The notes: generated by a model not told the origin, from the letters alone. 7,927 nt of DNA from JAKOQB01 sp036824465 (GCA_036824465.1 DAITAC010000144.1:1-7927); one strand, 5' to 3'. Shown: positions 1 through 4,892, counted from the stretch's first letter. Numbers and translations: made by a program.

Positions 1-787
1 CCTCGGGCGATGCCTGCGCCGAAGCGACTTCGAGCTGCGCGGTCAGTCCCGCGAGCGGCGTGCGCAGCGAATGCGCGGCGTGGGCGGAAAACGCCTGCTC
101 GGCCGCGAGTTTCTCCGCCAGTCGTTGCCGAAGTCCTTCAAGCGCCGCGTAAACGGGTTCCAGCTCGCGGCGTGGTGAGCGCGGCGTCGACGTGCCGCGC
201 ACATCGGGTCCCATCGCTTCGACATCGCGCACCAGCTGCAAGACGGGGCGCAGTTCGCGCCGTACGCGCAACGCGACGAGCAGTGAAGCCGCCACGCCAC
301 AGGCCAGTACGACCCCTGCCGTCTGCAGCGCTGCCTTTCTCTGTGCCGCGTAAAGCTGCACCAGCGGCTGGGCGACCTGCACCCACATGTGCCCGCCCTT
401 CAATGTGTACAGCGCCAGTCCGGCAATCCGCGTGTGGCCTTCGACCAGCGGCGCTGGCCACGGGGCATCCGCCGCCTGGTGTGAGCGCGCGAGCAGTTGC
501 CCGTCGGCAGATCGCACTTGCCACAGGAGATGCTCTTCATGCGGTGCGGCCGGCATCACCCGACCATGCGCGATTTCCAGCAGTTCGTGCTCGTCTTCGG
601 CGAGGACCACCAGCACCTGCGCGGTCTCTTCCAGCGATGAAGCCATCAGATCGCGGACCTGCATGCGGACTGCGAACGCCGCCGCTGCCGCGGCGAGCAG
701 TGCGCCGACGATCACGGCGACGAGTGCGGCACGCGTCAGTCGCAGATTGATCGATGGCGCACGCCCGGCGCTGTCGCTTCGATTCAT
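1..787 (-). CDS. Sensor histidine kinase, QseC/TctE-like (N-terminal part, cut by window start)
   Basis: Inner-membrane sensor kinase that would autophosphorylate on histidine and pass the phosphate to the adjacent response regulator. The 262 codons visible show a first membrane helix at about residues 20-40 (Val/Ala/Leu run), a periplasmic sensor region at about 41-150, and a second helix at about 152-173. An Arg-rich linker resembling QseC-type kinases follows (RRELRPVLQLV), then the dimerisation/phosphoacceptor box AAHSLRTPLAGL with the presumed phospho-His at residue 239. The ATPase domain lies beyond the window. The ATG at 787-785 overlaps the regulator stop codon (ATGA), so the pair is co-transcribed and translationally coupled. 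The residue after the His is Ser instead of the usual Glu/Asp. The signal sensed cannot be read from sequence; the PepSY/cytochrome neighbours suggest envelope or redox stress, which is inference. Confidence 0.93.
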   Translation of the reverse strand, partial: MNRSDSAGRAPSINLRLTRAALVAVIVGALLAAAAAAFAVRMQVRDLMASSLEETAQVLVVLAEDEHELLEIAHGRVMPAAPHEEHLLWQVRSADGQLLARSHQAADAPWPAPLVEGHTRIAGLALYTLKGGHMWVQVAQPLVQLYAAQRKAALQTAGVVLACGVAASLLVALRVRRELRPVLQLVRDVEAMGPDVRGTSTPRSPRRELEPVYAALEGLRQRLAEKLAAEQAFSAHAAHSLRTPLAGLTAQLEVASAQASPE

Positions 788-1446
788 GTCGCGATCCGGT
801 AGCCCATGCCGCGCACGGTCTCGATCGCGTCGCGTCCGAGCTTGCGCCGCAGGTTCGAGATATGCACCTCGACTGCGTTGCTGTCGACGGCGGCGTCGAA
901 TCCGTACAGCAGGCTTTCGAGATCGCTGCGCGAGACGATGCGCCCGCTGCGGCGAATCAGTGCTTCGAGCAGGGCGAATTCCTTCGCCGTCACGTCGACT
1001 GACCTGCCGTCGGCCAGCACGCGCCTTGCAACCGGATCGACTTCGATCCTGCCGGCGCACAACCGGGTCTCGGTCGGCCCGCTGGCGCGGCGCGCGAGCG
1101 CGCGCAATCGTGCCGAAAGTTCCGCGAGTTCGAACGGCTTGACCAGGTAGTCATCGGCGCCGGCATCGAGCCCTTGCACACGATCGGCCACCAGATCGCG
1201 TGCGGTAAGCATCAGTACCGGCCGCGTGCGATTGGGACCGCGCTGCGCCCGCAGATCGCGCAGCCATTGGACACCGGATCCGTCCGGCAACTGCCAGTCG
1301 AGCAGGATTGCGTCGAATTCGTCGCCTGCCGCAGCGCGCGCCTGCGCCGCGGTGATCACCCAATCGACGATATGACCCTCTGACTCCAGGTGCGCGCGCA
1401 CGGCGTCGCCCAGGGTACGGTCGTCTTCCACCAGCAAGAGCCGCAC
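784..1446 (-). CDS. OmpR/PhoB-family response regulator (QseB/PmrA-like)
   Basis: DNA-binding response regulator, 220 aa from the start chosen here. The N-terminal receiver domain has the acidic pair D8/D9 (RLLLVEDD), phosphoacceptor D50 (ILLDWQLPDGSG), T81 (MLTARD) and K103 (YLVKPF). The C-terminal winged helix spans about residues 124-219, with a recognition helix around SNAVEVHISNLRRKL and the closing wing MGYRIAT. Length is typical for the family. A GTG at 1452 is also in frame but overlaps the Shine-Dalgarno sequence AAGGAG (1457-1452). The GTG at 1446, five bases downstream of it, gives the usual MRLLLVEDD start. It overlaps the kinase gene by 4 bp and is divergent from the PepSY/cytochrome b561 pair, which are its likely targets together with itself. 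Confidence 0.95.
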   Translation of the reverse strand: MRLLLVEDDRTLGDAVRAHLESEGHIVDWVITAAQARAAAGDEFDAILLDWQLPDGSGVQWLRDLRAQRGPNRTRPVLMLTARDLVADRVQGLDAGADDYLVKPFELAELSARLRALARRASGPTETRLCAGRIEVDPVARRVLADGRSVDVTAKEFALLEALIRRSGRIVSRSDLESLLYGFDAAVDSNAVEVHISNLRRKLGRDAIETVRGMGYRIAT

Positions 1447-1451
1447 AGACA

Positions 1452-1457
1452 CTCCTT
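1452..1457 (-). promoter_or_regulatory. Shine-Dalgarno site of the response regulator
   Basis: AAGGAG on the minus strand. It includes the first base of an upstream in-frame GTG and stands five bases before the GTG at 1446, so it decides in favour of the shorter start. It also overlaps the start-proximal CTTCAG repeat. Confidence 0.7.
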
Positions 1458-1471
1458 CAGATTCGCTTCAG
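1455..1471 (+). promoter_or_regulatory. Tandem CTTCAG direct repeat, probable response-regulator operator
   Basis: Two identical hexamers CTTCAG at 1455-1460 and 1466-1471, with an 11-bp period (5-bp spacer). OmpR/PhoB-family dimers bind head-to-tail half-sites one helical turn apart, and the PmrA box has the same hexamer-N5-hexamer form (CTTAAG). It lies in the 87-bp divergent intergenic region between regulator and PepSY gene. Binding is inferred from layout only. Confidence 0.55.
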
Positions 1472-1481
1472 CTTGGGCGCC

Positions 1482-1487
1482 TAAGGT
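1482..1487 (+). promoter_or_regulatory. Candidate -10 element for the PepSY-cytochrome b561 operon
   Basis: TAAGGT, an imperfect -10 hexamer, ten bases after the second CTTCAG. This puts the repeat over the -35 region, the usual geometry for an activator that replaces a poor -35. No good -35 is visible. The leader to the ATG would be about 40 bases. Confidence 0.35.
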
Positions 1488-1520
1488 TGCAGCCGGATCG
1501 CCACCGCGGCAATTTCAACT

Positions 1521-1527
1521 GAAAGGA
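1521..1527 (+). promoter_or_regulatory. Shine-Dalgarno site of the PepSY gene
   Basis: GAAAGGA six bases before the ATG at 1534. It selects this start over an in-frame ATG at 1390, which lies inside the opposite-strand regulator gene and would bury the signal peptide. Confidence 0.75.
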
Positions 1528-1533
1528 CCACCT

Positions 1534-1839
1534 ATGAAACCACGACTTCTCGTTTCTACGCTGATCGGGCTCATCTTTGCATCGGGCGCGGGGCTCGCGA
1601 TTGGCGCCGAAGACTGTCCAACCGCGCCACGCGAGCAATGGAAGCCTGAAGCTGATGTGCGCGCCGCAACCGAAGCGCTCGGCTACAAGGTGACACGCGT
1701 TGACGCCGAAGAGAGCTGCTACGCAGTAAAGGCCACTGACAAGAGAGGCAAGGGCTTTGACCTGAGATTCAACCCGACCGACATGCGGCTCGTCAGCCGA
1801 TACATGTCGAAGGGTGAGAGCAGGCTGGCCGCGCGATGA
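1534..1839 (+). CDS. Secreted PepSY-domain protein
   Basis: Small exported protein, 101 aa. Residues 1-25 are a clear signal peptide: MKPR, a hydrophobic core, and a likely Ala-X-Ala-type cut near G24/A25. The mature part is one PepSY-like domain with the helix DVRAATEALGYKVTRVD followed by strands (CYAVKATDKRG, FDLRFNPTDMRLV). PepSY domains are small periplasmic domains often found beside two-component systems, where an inhibitory or ligand-binding role has been proposed. The mature protein has just two cysteines, C28 and C62, which could form a disulfide once exported. Its stop overlaps the start of the cytochrome b561 gene (ATGA at 1836), so the two are coupled. The divergent regulator with its CTTCAG repeats probably controls both. 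No enzymatic residue is apparent. Confidence 0.88.
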   Translation: MKPRLLVSTLIGLIFASGAGLAIGAEDCPTAPREQWKPEADVRAATEALGYKVTRVDAEESCYAVKATDKRGKGFDLRFNPTDMRLVSRYMSKGESRLAAR

Positions 1840-2360
1840 AGGCGGGCGAAATCCGCGTGTGGGACCCGTTCGTGCGGGTCCTGCATTGGAGCCTGGTGCT
1901 GCTGTGCGCAGCGGCCTGGATCACCGCCGAGAAGGCGGAAGCCGCGCATGAAGCGCTCGGCCTTGCGGTGGTCGGCATCGTCACGATGCGCCTGCTATGG
2001 GGATGGATCGGCACGCGCCATGCGCGCTTTGCCAGCTTTGTCCGACCGCCTGCGGCCGCAATCCATTACCTGGCTGGCCTCGTGCGCGGGCGGTCGCAAC
2101 GCTACGTGGGGCACAACCCCGCCGGCGCACTCTCGATTCTCGCGCTGCTGGCGTCGCTGACGCTCGTGGCCGCGACCGGGTGGGGCAGCGCGCACGGGCC
2201 CATGGCGGGTGCGCACTGGCTCGAAGAGGTACATGAAGGAACGGCCTCGCTCTTCGGCGCGCTGGTTGCGTTGCATCTGGCCGGAGTCGTCGTGTCGAGC
2301 CTCGCGAGCGGCGAGAACCTGGTGCGCGCGATGATCACCGGCAAGAAGCGCGGGAGCTGA
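1836..2360 (+). CDS. Cytochrome b561-family membrane protein (di-heme b-type)
   Basis: Inner-membrane b-type cytochrome, 174 aa, of the bacterial cytochrome b561 / Ni,Fe-hydrogenase cytochrome b type, likely passing electrons between the quinone pool and a periplasmic or membrane partner. Four hydrophobic segments lie at about residues 14-31, 38-59, 97-115 and 136-157. Candidate heme ligands are H17 (RVLHW), H38, H133 (EEVHEG) and H147 (ALHLAG). The motif GHNPAGALS at 92-100 and the tail SGENLVRAMITGKKR are typical of the family. The start overlaps the PepSY stop by 4 bp, which makes the PepSY protein the first candidate partner. The electron donor and acceptor cannot be told from sequence. 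Confidence 0.93.
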   Translation: MKAGEIRVWDPFVRVLHWSLVLLCAAAWITAEKAEAAHEALGLAVVGIVTMRLLWGWIGTRHARFASFVRPPAAAIHYLAGLVRGRSQRYVGHNPAGALSILALLASLTLVAATGWGSAHGPMAGAHWLEEVHEGTASLFGALVALHLAGVVVSSLASGENLVRAMITGKKRGS

Positions 2361-2379
2361 CCTGGCGCAGGCGAGGGCC

Positions 2380-2409
2380 GCGACAGGCAGCTGCGGGTTG
2401 GGGTCTAAT
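2380..2409 (+). promoter_or_regulatory. Candidate sigma70-type promoter for the methyltransferase gene
   Basis: A -10 hexamer TCTAAT (2404-2409) matches the consensus at five of six bases. A weak -35 GCGACA (2380-2385) lies 18 bp upstream. It sits in the 66-bp gap after the cytochrome gene. The leader would be only about 10-20 bases, and I see no terminator in the gap. Confidence 0.35.
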
Positions 2410-2426
2410 GGCGCCATCGTGCGACG

Positions 2427-3038
2427 ATGGCTGCGATGAAGACCTCCGTCGAATTCTTCGATCGACAGTTCGAACAGCAGGCGCGCGCCCGCGTATTCGA
2501 GCTCAACCCATTCGAGACGCTTGCGCTCGAGTTCGCGCGCGGCGACGTGCTCGACTTCGGCTGCGGCCTCGGCAACTTCGCGGTAACCGCAGCGCGCCGC
2601 GGGTGCCGCGTGGCGGCGCTCGATGCGAGTCCGCACGCGATCGAAAGCCTGCGCGAACGCGCGACCGTCGAGCAGTTGTCGATCGACGCGCAGCTTGCCG
2701 ATGCGACGGCCTGGCAGCCGCATCAGGAATTCGACACCATCGTCTGCATTGGCCTGCTGATGTTCATCGACTGCGACACGGCCGAAGCCCTGCTGCGGCG
2801 GTTGCAGGGCGCGCTGCGGCCCGGCGGCACCATGATCGTCAATGTGCTGGTGCGCGGCACGACGTTCATGGACATGTTCGATCCCGACGCCTACTGCCTG
2901 TTCGAGCCGGAGCGGCTCACCGCGCTGTTCGCGGGCTGGGACATCGTTCGCTGCGACGACGAGCGTTTTCCGGCACCGCACGAGACGGTCAAGGTCTTCC
3001 GCACCCTTGTGGCACGCCGGCCGGCAGCCACCTCCTAG
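2427..3038 (+). CDS. Class I SAM-dependent methyltransferase
   Basis: Soluble methyltransferase of 203 aa with a Rossmann fold. Motif I is VLDFGCGLGNFA (residues 41-52). The acidic residue after strand 2 is D66 (VAALDASPHAIE), the adenine-contact position is D92 (QLADATAW), and motif IV-like FDTIVCIGLLMFID is at 102-115. A post-I helix and the strand 6-7 segment LRPGGTMIVNVLV follow. The overall layout resembles TehB and related small-molecule methyltransferases, but the substrate is not recognisable. The ATG at 2436 is an alternative start; neither start has a good Shine-Dalgarno sequence, and a probable -10 lies just upstream. The gene converges with DUF190, and the two stop codons overlap within one CTAG. 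Confidence 0.9.
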   Translation: MAAMKTSVEFFDRQFEQQARARVFELNPFETLALEFARGDVLDFGCGLGNFAVTAARRGCRVAALDASPHAIESLRERATVEQLSIDAQLADATAWQPHQEFDTIVCIGLLMFIDCDTAEALLRRLQGALRPGGTMIVNVLVRGTTFMDMFDPDAYCLFEPERLTALFAGWDIVRCDDERFPAPHETVKVFRTLVARRPAATS

Positions 3039-3367
3039 CTGGACTTCGCCTTCGACGTCAGCACGCCGAACGTCGCCGGGATGTCGGCATAGAACAGATC
3101 CACGCTTTCCTGCGCGAGCAGGTCGAGCAGCTTCTGTTTCTCCGCGGCGTTCACGATGAACTCGACCTCGACGATCAGGCTGCCGCCGAGTTCGAAGAAG
3201 CGATCCTCGTGCATCACGTGATGGCGCCCGAAACCCGCCATCGCGTGAAACGCCGAGCCGCCGCGAATGCCCATCTTGTTGGCGGTGTACAGCAGCCACT
3301 CCCACAGCGGTTTGCCGTGCAGCCGATGGCTTTGTGTCACGTAGAAGCGCAGGAACGAGCCTTCCAT
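3035..3367 (-). CDS. DUF190 family protein
   Basis: Small soluble protein, 110 aa, matching the DUF190 family: an N-terminal strand with the HGKPLWEWLL helix, then MGIRGGSAFHAMAGFGRH, EDRFFELGGSLIVEVEF, and a C-terminal helix-strand (KLLDLLAQES). Family members have a PII-like ferredoxin fold and often lie beside crcB fluoride exporter genes; no crcB is in this window, so the role is unknown. The ATG at 3367 is chosen because AAGGGAGGA stands five bases upstream; an in-frame extension to 3505 runs through the inserted repeat element and is artificial. The gene was probably the second gene of an operon behind the HIT gene before the 283-bp element inserted between them. Confidence 0.92.
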   Translation of the reverse strand: MEGSFLRFYVTQSHRLHGKPLWEWLLYTANKMGIRGGSAFHAMAGFGRHHVMHEDRFFELGGSLIVEVEFIVNAAEKQKLLDLLAQESVDLFYADIPATFGVLTSKAKSS

Positions 3368-3371
3368 CGCG

Positions 3372-3380
3372 TCCTCCCTT
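3372..3380 (-). promoter_or_regulatory. Shine-Dalgarno site of DUF190
   Basis: AAGGGAGGA on the minus strand, five bases before the ATG at 3367. Its first two bases belong to the TAA copy left by the repeat element, so the HIT stop and this site formed one junction before insertion. Confidence 0.75.
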
Positions 3381-3381
3381 A
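3379..3381. repeat. TTA target-site duplication, left copy
   Basis: TTA immediately outside the left terminal repeat, matching the TTA at 3665-3667 outside the right one. On the minus strand it reads TAA. Confidence 0.6.
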
Positions 3382-3407
3382 GAGCTTGTCCGTAAATAAT
3401 TCGTGCG
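3382..3407 (+). repeat. Left terminal inverted repeat of the MITE-like element
   Basis: Twenty-six bases beginning GAGCTTGTCCGTAAATAATT. They pair with 3639-3664 with mismatches only at 3394 and 3405 against their partners. Confidence 0.85.
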
Positions 3408-3410
3408 TGC

Positions 3411-3526
3411 GACGGGGATATCCGGCTTGCAGTGCTAGGCGCGAGGAGCGCGGTTTGGTTGATCCAAATAAGGCCGGAGCACTGCTCCGGCAAGCAACAA
3501 CGCAATGCGAGCCGGATATCCCCGTC
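3411..3526. repeat. Internal inverted repeat, first arm pair
   Basis: GACGGGGATATCCGGC at 3411-3426 is perfectly repeated in inverse at 3511-3526. Pairing extends inward to 3431/3506, giving 20 of 21 matched pairs around a 74-base loop. The loop itself contains the palindrome at 3473-3491. Confidence 0.85.
3473..3491. repeat. Perfect short palindrome inside the element
   Basis: GCCGGAGCA-C-TGCTCCGGC: nine-base arms around a single C, inside the loop of the first arm pair. It has no U-run, so it is not a textbook terminator. Confidence 0.75.
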
Positions 3527-3533
3527 CCGAAGG

Positions 3534-3634
3534 GTTGCCGCCAGAAAGCCCGGCTGCGGTGTTGCGCGGCTTGGCCGTAGGCCCGGCTACTTTCCTGCGC
3601 CGCGCGCCTAGCATCCGGGCTTTCTGGCGGCAAC
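3534..3634. repeat. Internal inverted repeat, second arm pair
   Basis: GTTGCCGCCAGAAAGCCCGG at 3534-3553 has a perfect 20-base inverse copy at 3615-3634, with 61 bases between. A further 11-base sequence TGCTAGGCGCG at 3433-3443 has its inverse at 3603-3613, linking the two halves of the element, so the whole element is a nested imperfect palindrome. Confidence 0.85.
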
Positions 3635-3638
3635 GCAT

Positions 3639-3664
3639 CGTACGAATTATTCACGGACAAGCTC
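3639..3664 (-). repeat. Right terminal inverted repeat of the MITE-like element
   Basis: Read on the minus strand it begins GAGCTTGTCCGTGAATAATT. It abuts the TTA that is the HIT stop codon. Confidence 0.85.
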
Positions 3665-3667
3665 TTA
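3665..3667. repeat. TTA target-site duplication, right copy (HIT stop codon)
   Basis: TTA directly outside the right terminal repeat; on the minus strand it is the TAA stop of the HIT gene. Confidence 0.6.
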
Positions 3668-4030
3668 ATAGCGTTGCCGATGCGGAATCACCGCGCGCAC
3701 GCCGCCGCGCGGGTCCGCCACGTCGCCCGCATAGCGCGGGATCAGGTGCACGTGCACGTGCGCGATCGTCTGGCCCGCGATCGCGCCGACGTTCACGCCG
3801 ATGTTGTACCCCTGTGGTGCGTGCCGCGCATGGACGATGCGCCGGGCCTCGTGCAGCAGCGCAAGCAGCGCCTGCTGTTCGTCAGGTGTGGTTTCCAAGA
3901 AGTCGGCCACGTGGCGGCGCACGACAATCAGCGTGTGACCCGGTGCGACCGGATAGCGGTCGGCCACCGCGAACGCCAGCGGATGGTCGAGCAGGGTGTC
4001 GACCGGGGAGCAGAACGGGCAGTCGCTCAT
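3665..4030 (-). CDS. HIT-family (histidine triad) nucleotide hydrolase
   Basis: Soluble protein of 121 aa, probably a nucleoside phosphoramidate or dinucleoside polyphosphate hydrolase. The N-terminus has CPFC (C4, C7), a zinc-type pair seen in many HIT proteins. GHTLIVVRRH (31-40) and GYNIGVNVG (74-82) form the nucleotide-binding region. The histidine triad is HVHVHLIPR with H91, H93 and H95, the middle His normally being the nucleophile. The tail DPRGGVRAVIP is common in bacterial members. The stop TAA is exactly the TTA target site duplicated by the adjacent element, and the protein looks full length, so the insertion did not damage it. The start ATG overlaps the stop of a short open stretch upstream (ATGA), which may be the relic of a former upstream operon gene. 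No good Shine-Dalgarno sequence is visible. Confidence 0.93.
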   Translation of the reverse strand: MSDCPFCSPVDTLLDHPLAFAVADRYPVAPGHTLIVVRRHVADFLETTPDEQQALLALLHEARRIVHARHAPQGYNIGVNVGAIAGQTIAHVHVHLIPRYAGDVADPRGGVRAVIPHRQRY

Positions 4031-4136
4031 CTTCGGGCGGCAACGATCACGGCTTTGGTTGCATCCGACGGCGCGCGGTGAATGCGCGGGATCTTGGGGC
4101 CGATCCTGAGCGTCGCGAGCGGAGAAGCTATCGTGA
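4027..4136 (-). other. Possible 3' remnant of a gene formerly upstream of HIT
   Basis: Between the toxin gene and the HIT gene, one minus-strand frame is open for about 35-37 codons after a TGA and ends KIPRIHRAPSDATKAVIVAARR. Its stop TGA overlaps the HIT start as ATGA, the usual coupling of adjacent operon genes. It has no start of its own except one late GTG. It could be the C-terminal tail of a gene cut by arrival of the toxin-antitoxin module, or chance in GC-rich DNA. I do not recognise the protein. Confidence 0.25.
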
Positions 4137-4144
4137 TTCAGTCG

Positions 4145-4474
4145 TCATGCGACTTCAACGAGAGGTTCACCGTGCTCGATCGCGCTCAATAGCTGTGGCC
4201 AAATCGATTCAAAGTGTGCCATCAATGTAACTCGCCGGGTGTTGCCCAATCGGACCCATACGACCTGCGGCCCCGTTGTCGCCACGATTCTTCTCCGCGC
4301 AAAGTCTTCGTCCTTGCTGACAATTACTGCGCCCGCGGCCACGGCTTCAGCCCAGATGCTCCCATCGGACCTGGTCTGGCCGCCGGTTTCTGAAATGTGG
4401 ATTCCGTCATGTCCGTGCTCGCTTATCCAGCGCGCCAATGCGGGCGGCAGATTGGCGTCGACAAGGAACCGCAC
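4145..4474 (-). CDS. DUF5615 PIN-like toxin (putative RNase)
   Basis: Protein of 109 aa starting at GTG with MRFLVDANLPPALARW, the hallmark of DUF5615 PIN-like proteins, annotated as toxin components. Acidic residues that could bind the metal are D6 (LVDAN), D37 (TRSDGSIW), and D55 and D57 (VSKDEDFA), in the order seen in PIN/Mut7-C nucleases. It lies 11 bases after the DUF433 gene in the same direction, the standard antitoxin-toxin order for this family. It has no Shine-Dalgarno sequence of its own, so it probably depends on translation of the antitoxin. RNase activity is inferred from the family; the target is unknown. Confidence 0.9.
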   Translation of the reverse strand: MRFLVDANLPPALARWISEHGHDGIHISETGGQTRSDGSIWAEAVAAGAVIVSKDEDFARRRIVATTGPQVVWVRLGNTRRVTLMAHFESIWPQLLSAIEHGEPLVEVA

Positions 4475-4485
4475 TGTGAGTCAGT

Positions 4486-4719
4486 TCAGGCTGCGCGCAG
4501 AACCGGGTGATCGACCTGGGCAGCGGCGTACTGAAGAGCAGCGGTAATGTCCTCGCGTTCGAGGTAGGGGTAGTCGGCGACGATCTCGTCGACCGTTGCG
4601 CCGCTTGCGAGCAGGTCCAGAACATCCTTGACGCGCACACGCAGCCCGCGAATACATGGGCGACCGCCGCACACAGTCGGATCAGTCGTGATTCGGAGTA
4701 GTTCGCTTGTCGCAGTCAT
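4486..4719 (-). CDS. DUF433 antitoxin
   Basis: Protein of 77 aa that covers the whole DUF433 domain: ITTDPTVCGGRPCIRGLRV (10-28), then the helices VKDVLDLLASGATVDEIV, DYPYLEREDITAALQYAA (49-66). The GGRPCIRGLR core is the family signature. DUF433 proteins carry a small helix-turn-helix and act as antitoxin and probable autorepressor of the linked DUF5615 toxin. The ATG at 4719 is preceded by GAGAAG eight bases upstream. The gene is divergent from the MmeI-like restriction gene, so a repressor bound in the 173-bp gap could affect both. Confidence 0.9.
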   Translation of the reverse strand: MTATSELLRITTDPTVCGGRPCIRGLRVRVKDVLDLLASGATVDEIVADYPYLEREDITAALQYAAAQVDHPVLRAA

Positions 4720-4892
4720 CGGATCACTTCTCAGATTTTGACAGTGTGCCTACGTGAGACGACGGAAGCAAGCGAAGCGCGCGCGGGGCCGACCCACGCG
4801 GTTCTTCCCGCATGACAGCCGTCGCTCGCGCTGCGCTCGCCATCTGTGCAAGTTTCCGCGAGAATGCGCCGGCCTTAGCACTCAGAACCGAG
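4720..4892. promoter_or_regulatory. Divergent control region between antitoxin and restriction gene
   Basis: This 173-bp gap must contain both divergent promoters. On the plus strand a perfect -35 TTGACA lies at 4738-4743, but no acceptable -10 follows at 16-18 bp. On the minus strand a weak TTGCTT (4771-4766) has no good -10. No clear operator palindrome was seen. Confidence 0.3.

Larger units (their letters stand above)
3382..3664. mobile_element. MITE-like non-autonomous element, 283 bp
   Basis: A non-coding element bounded by 26-bp terminal inverted repeats (3382-3407 and 3639-3664, beginning GAGCTTGTCCGT, 24 of 26 identical) and flanked by TTA on both sides. The interior has no credible protein but holds two long hairpin-forming arms and a perfect short palindrome. 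Excising the element and one TTA rebuilds a natural stop/ribosome-binding-site junction between the HIT and DUF190 genes, which is strong internal evidence for insertion. The GAG-type ends and a TNA-type 3-bp duplication recall IS5-family (IS1031-like) elements, so a related transposase in trans may have moved it; that family assignment is tentative. As part of the HIT-DUF190 transcript it could fold and reduce read-through to DUF190. Confidence 0.75.

Noticed and set aside
10..750. Long plus-strand open frame opposite the histidine kinase
   Set aside because: Pro/Arg/Ala-rich antisense shadow of the kinase gene, whose minus-strand translation has a recognisable H-box and membrane helices.
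1390..1839. Longer start for the PepSY gene
   Set aside because: It would place 48 residues, translated from within the regulator gene and the promoter region, ahead of a good signal peptide, while the ATG at 1534 has its own Shine-Dalgarno sequence.
1995..3305. 436-codon open frame on the minus strand across the cytochrome and methyltransferase genes
   Set aside because: Low-complexity Arg/Ala/Glu composition with no domain; it is antisense to two clearly conserved genes and is expected in GC-rich DNA.
3379..3660. Two opposed open frames both starting MSVNNS in the repeat element
   Set aside because: Both starts are TTG codons in the terminal inverted repeats, so the similarity is a by-product of the repeat; the rest has no protein-like pattern.
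3382..3664. Integron attC site or CRISPR-type repeat
   Set aside because: There is no attC core-site pair or integrase, and no regularly spaced direct repeats; the repeats are inverted and nested.
4812..4892. N-terminal extension of the restriction gene from ATG 4812
   Set aside because: The extra 27 residues are Ala/Arg-rich and unlike the family, which starts at MPLSWNEIRDR.
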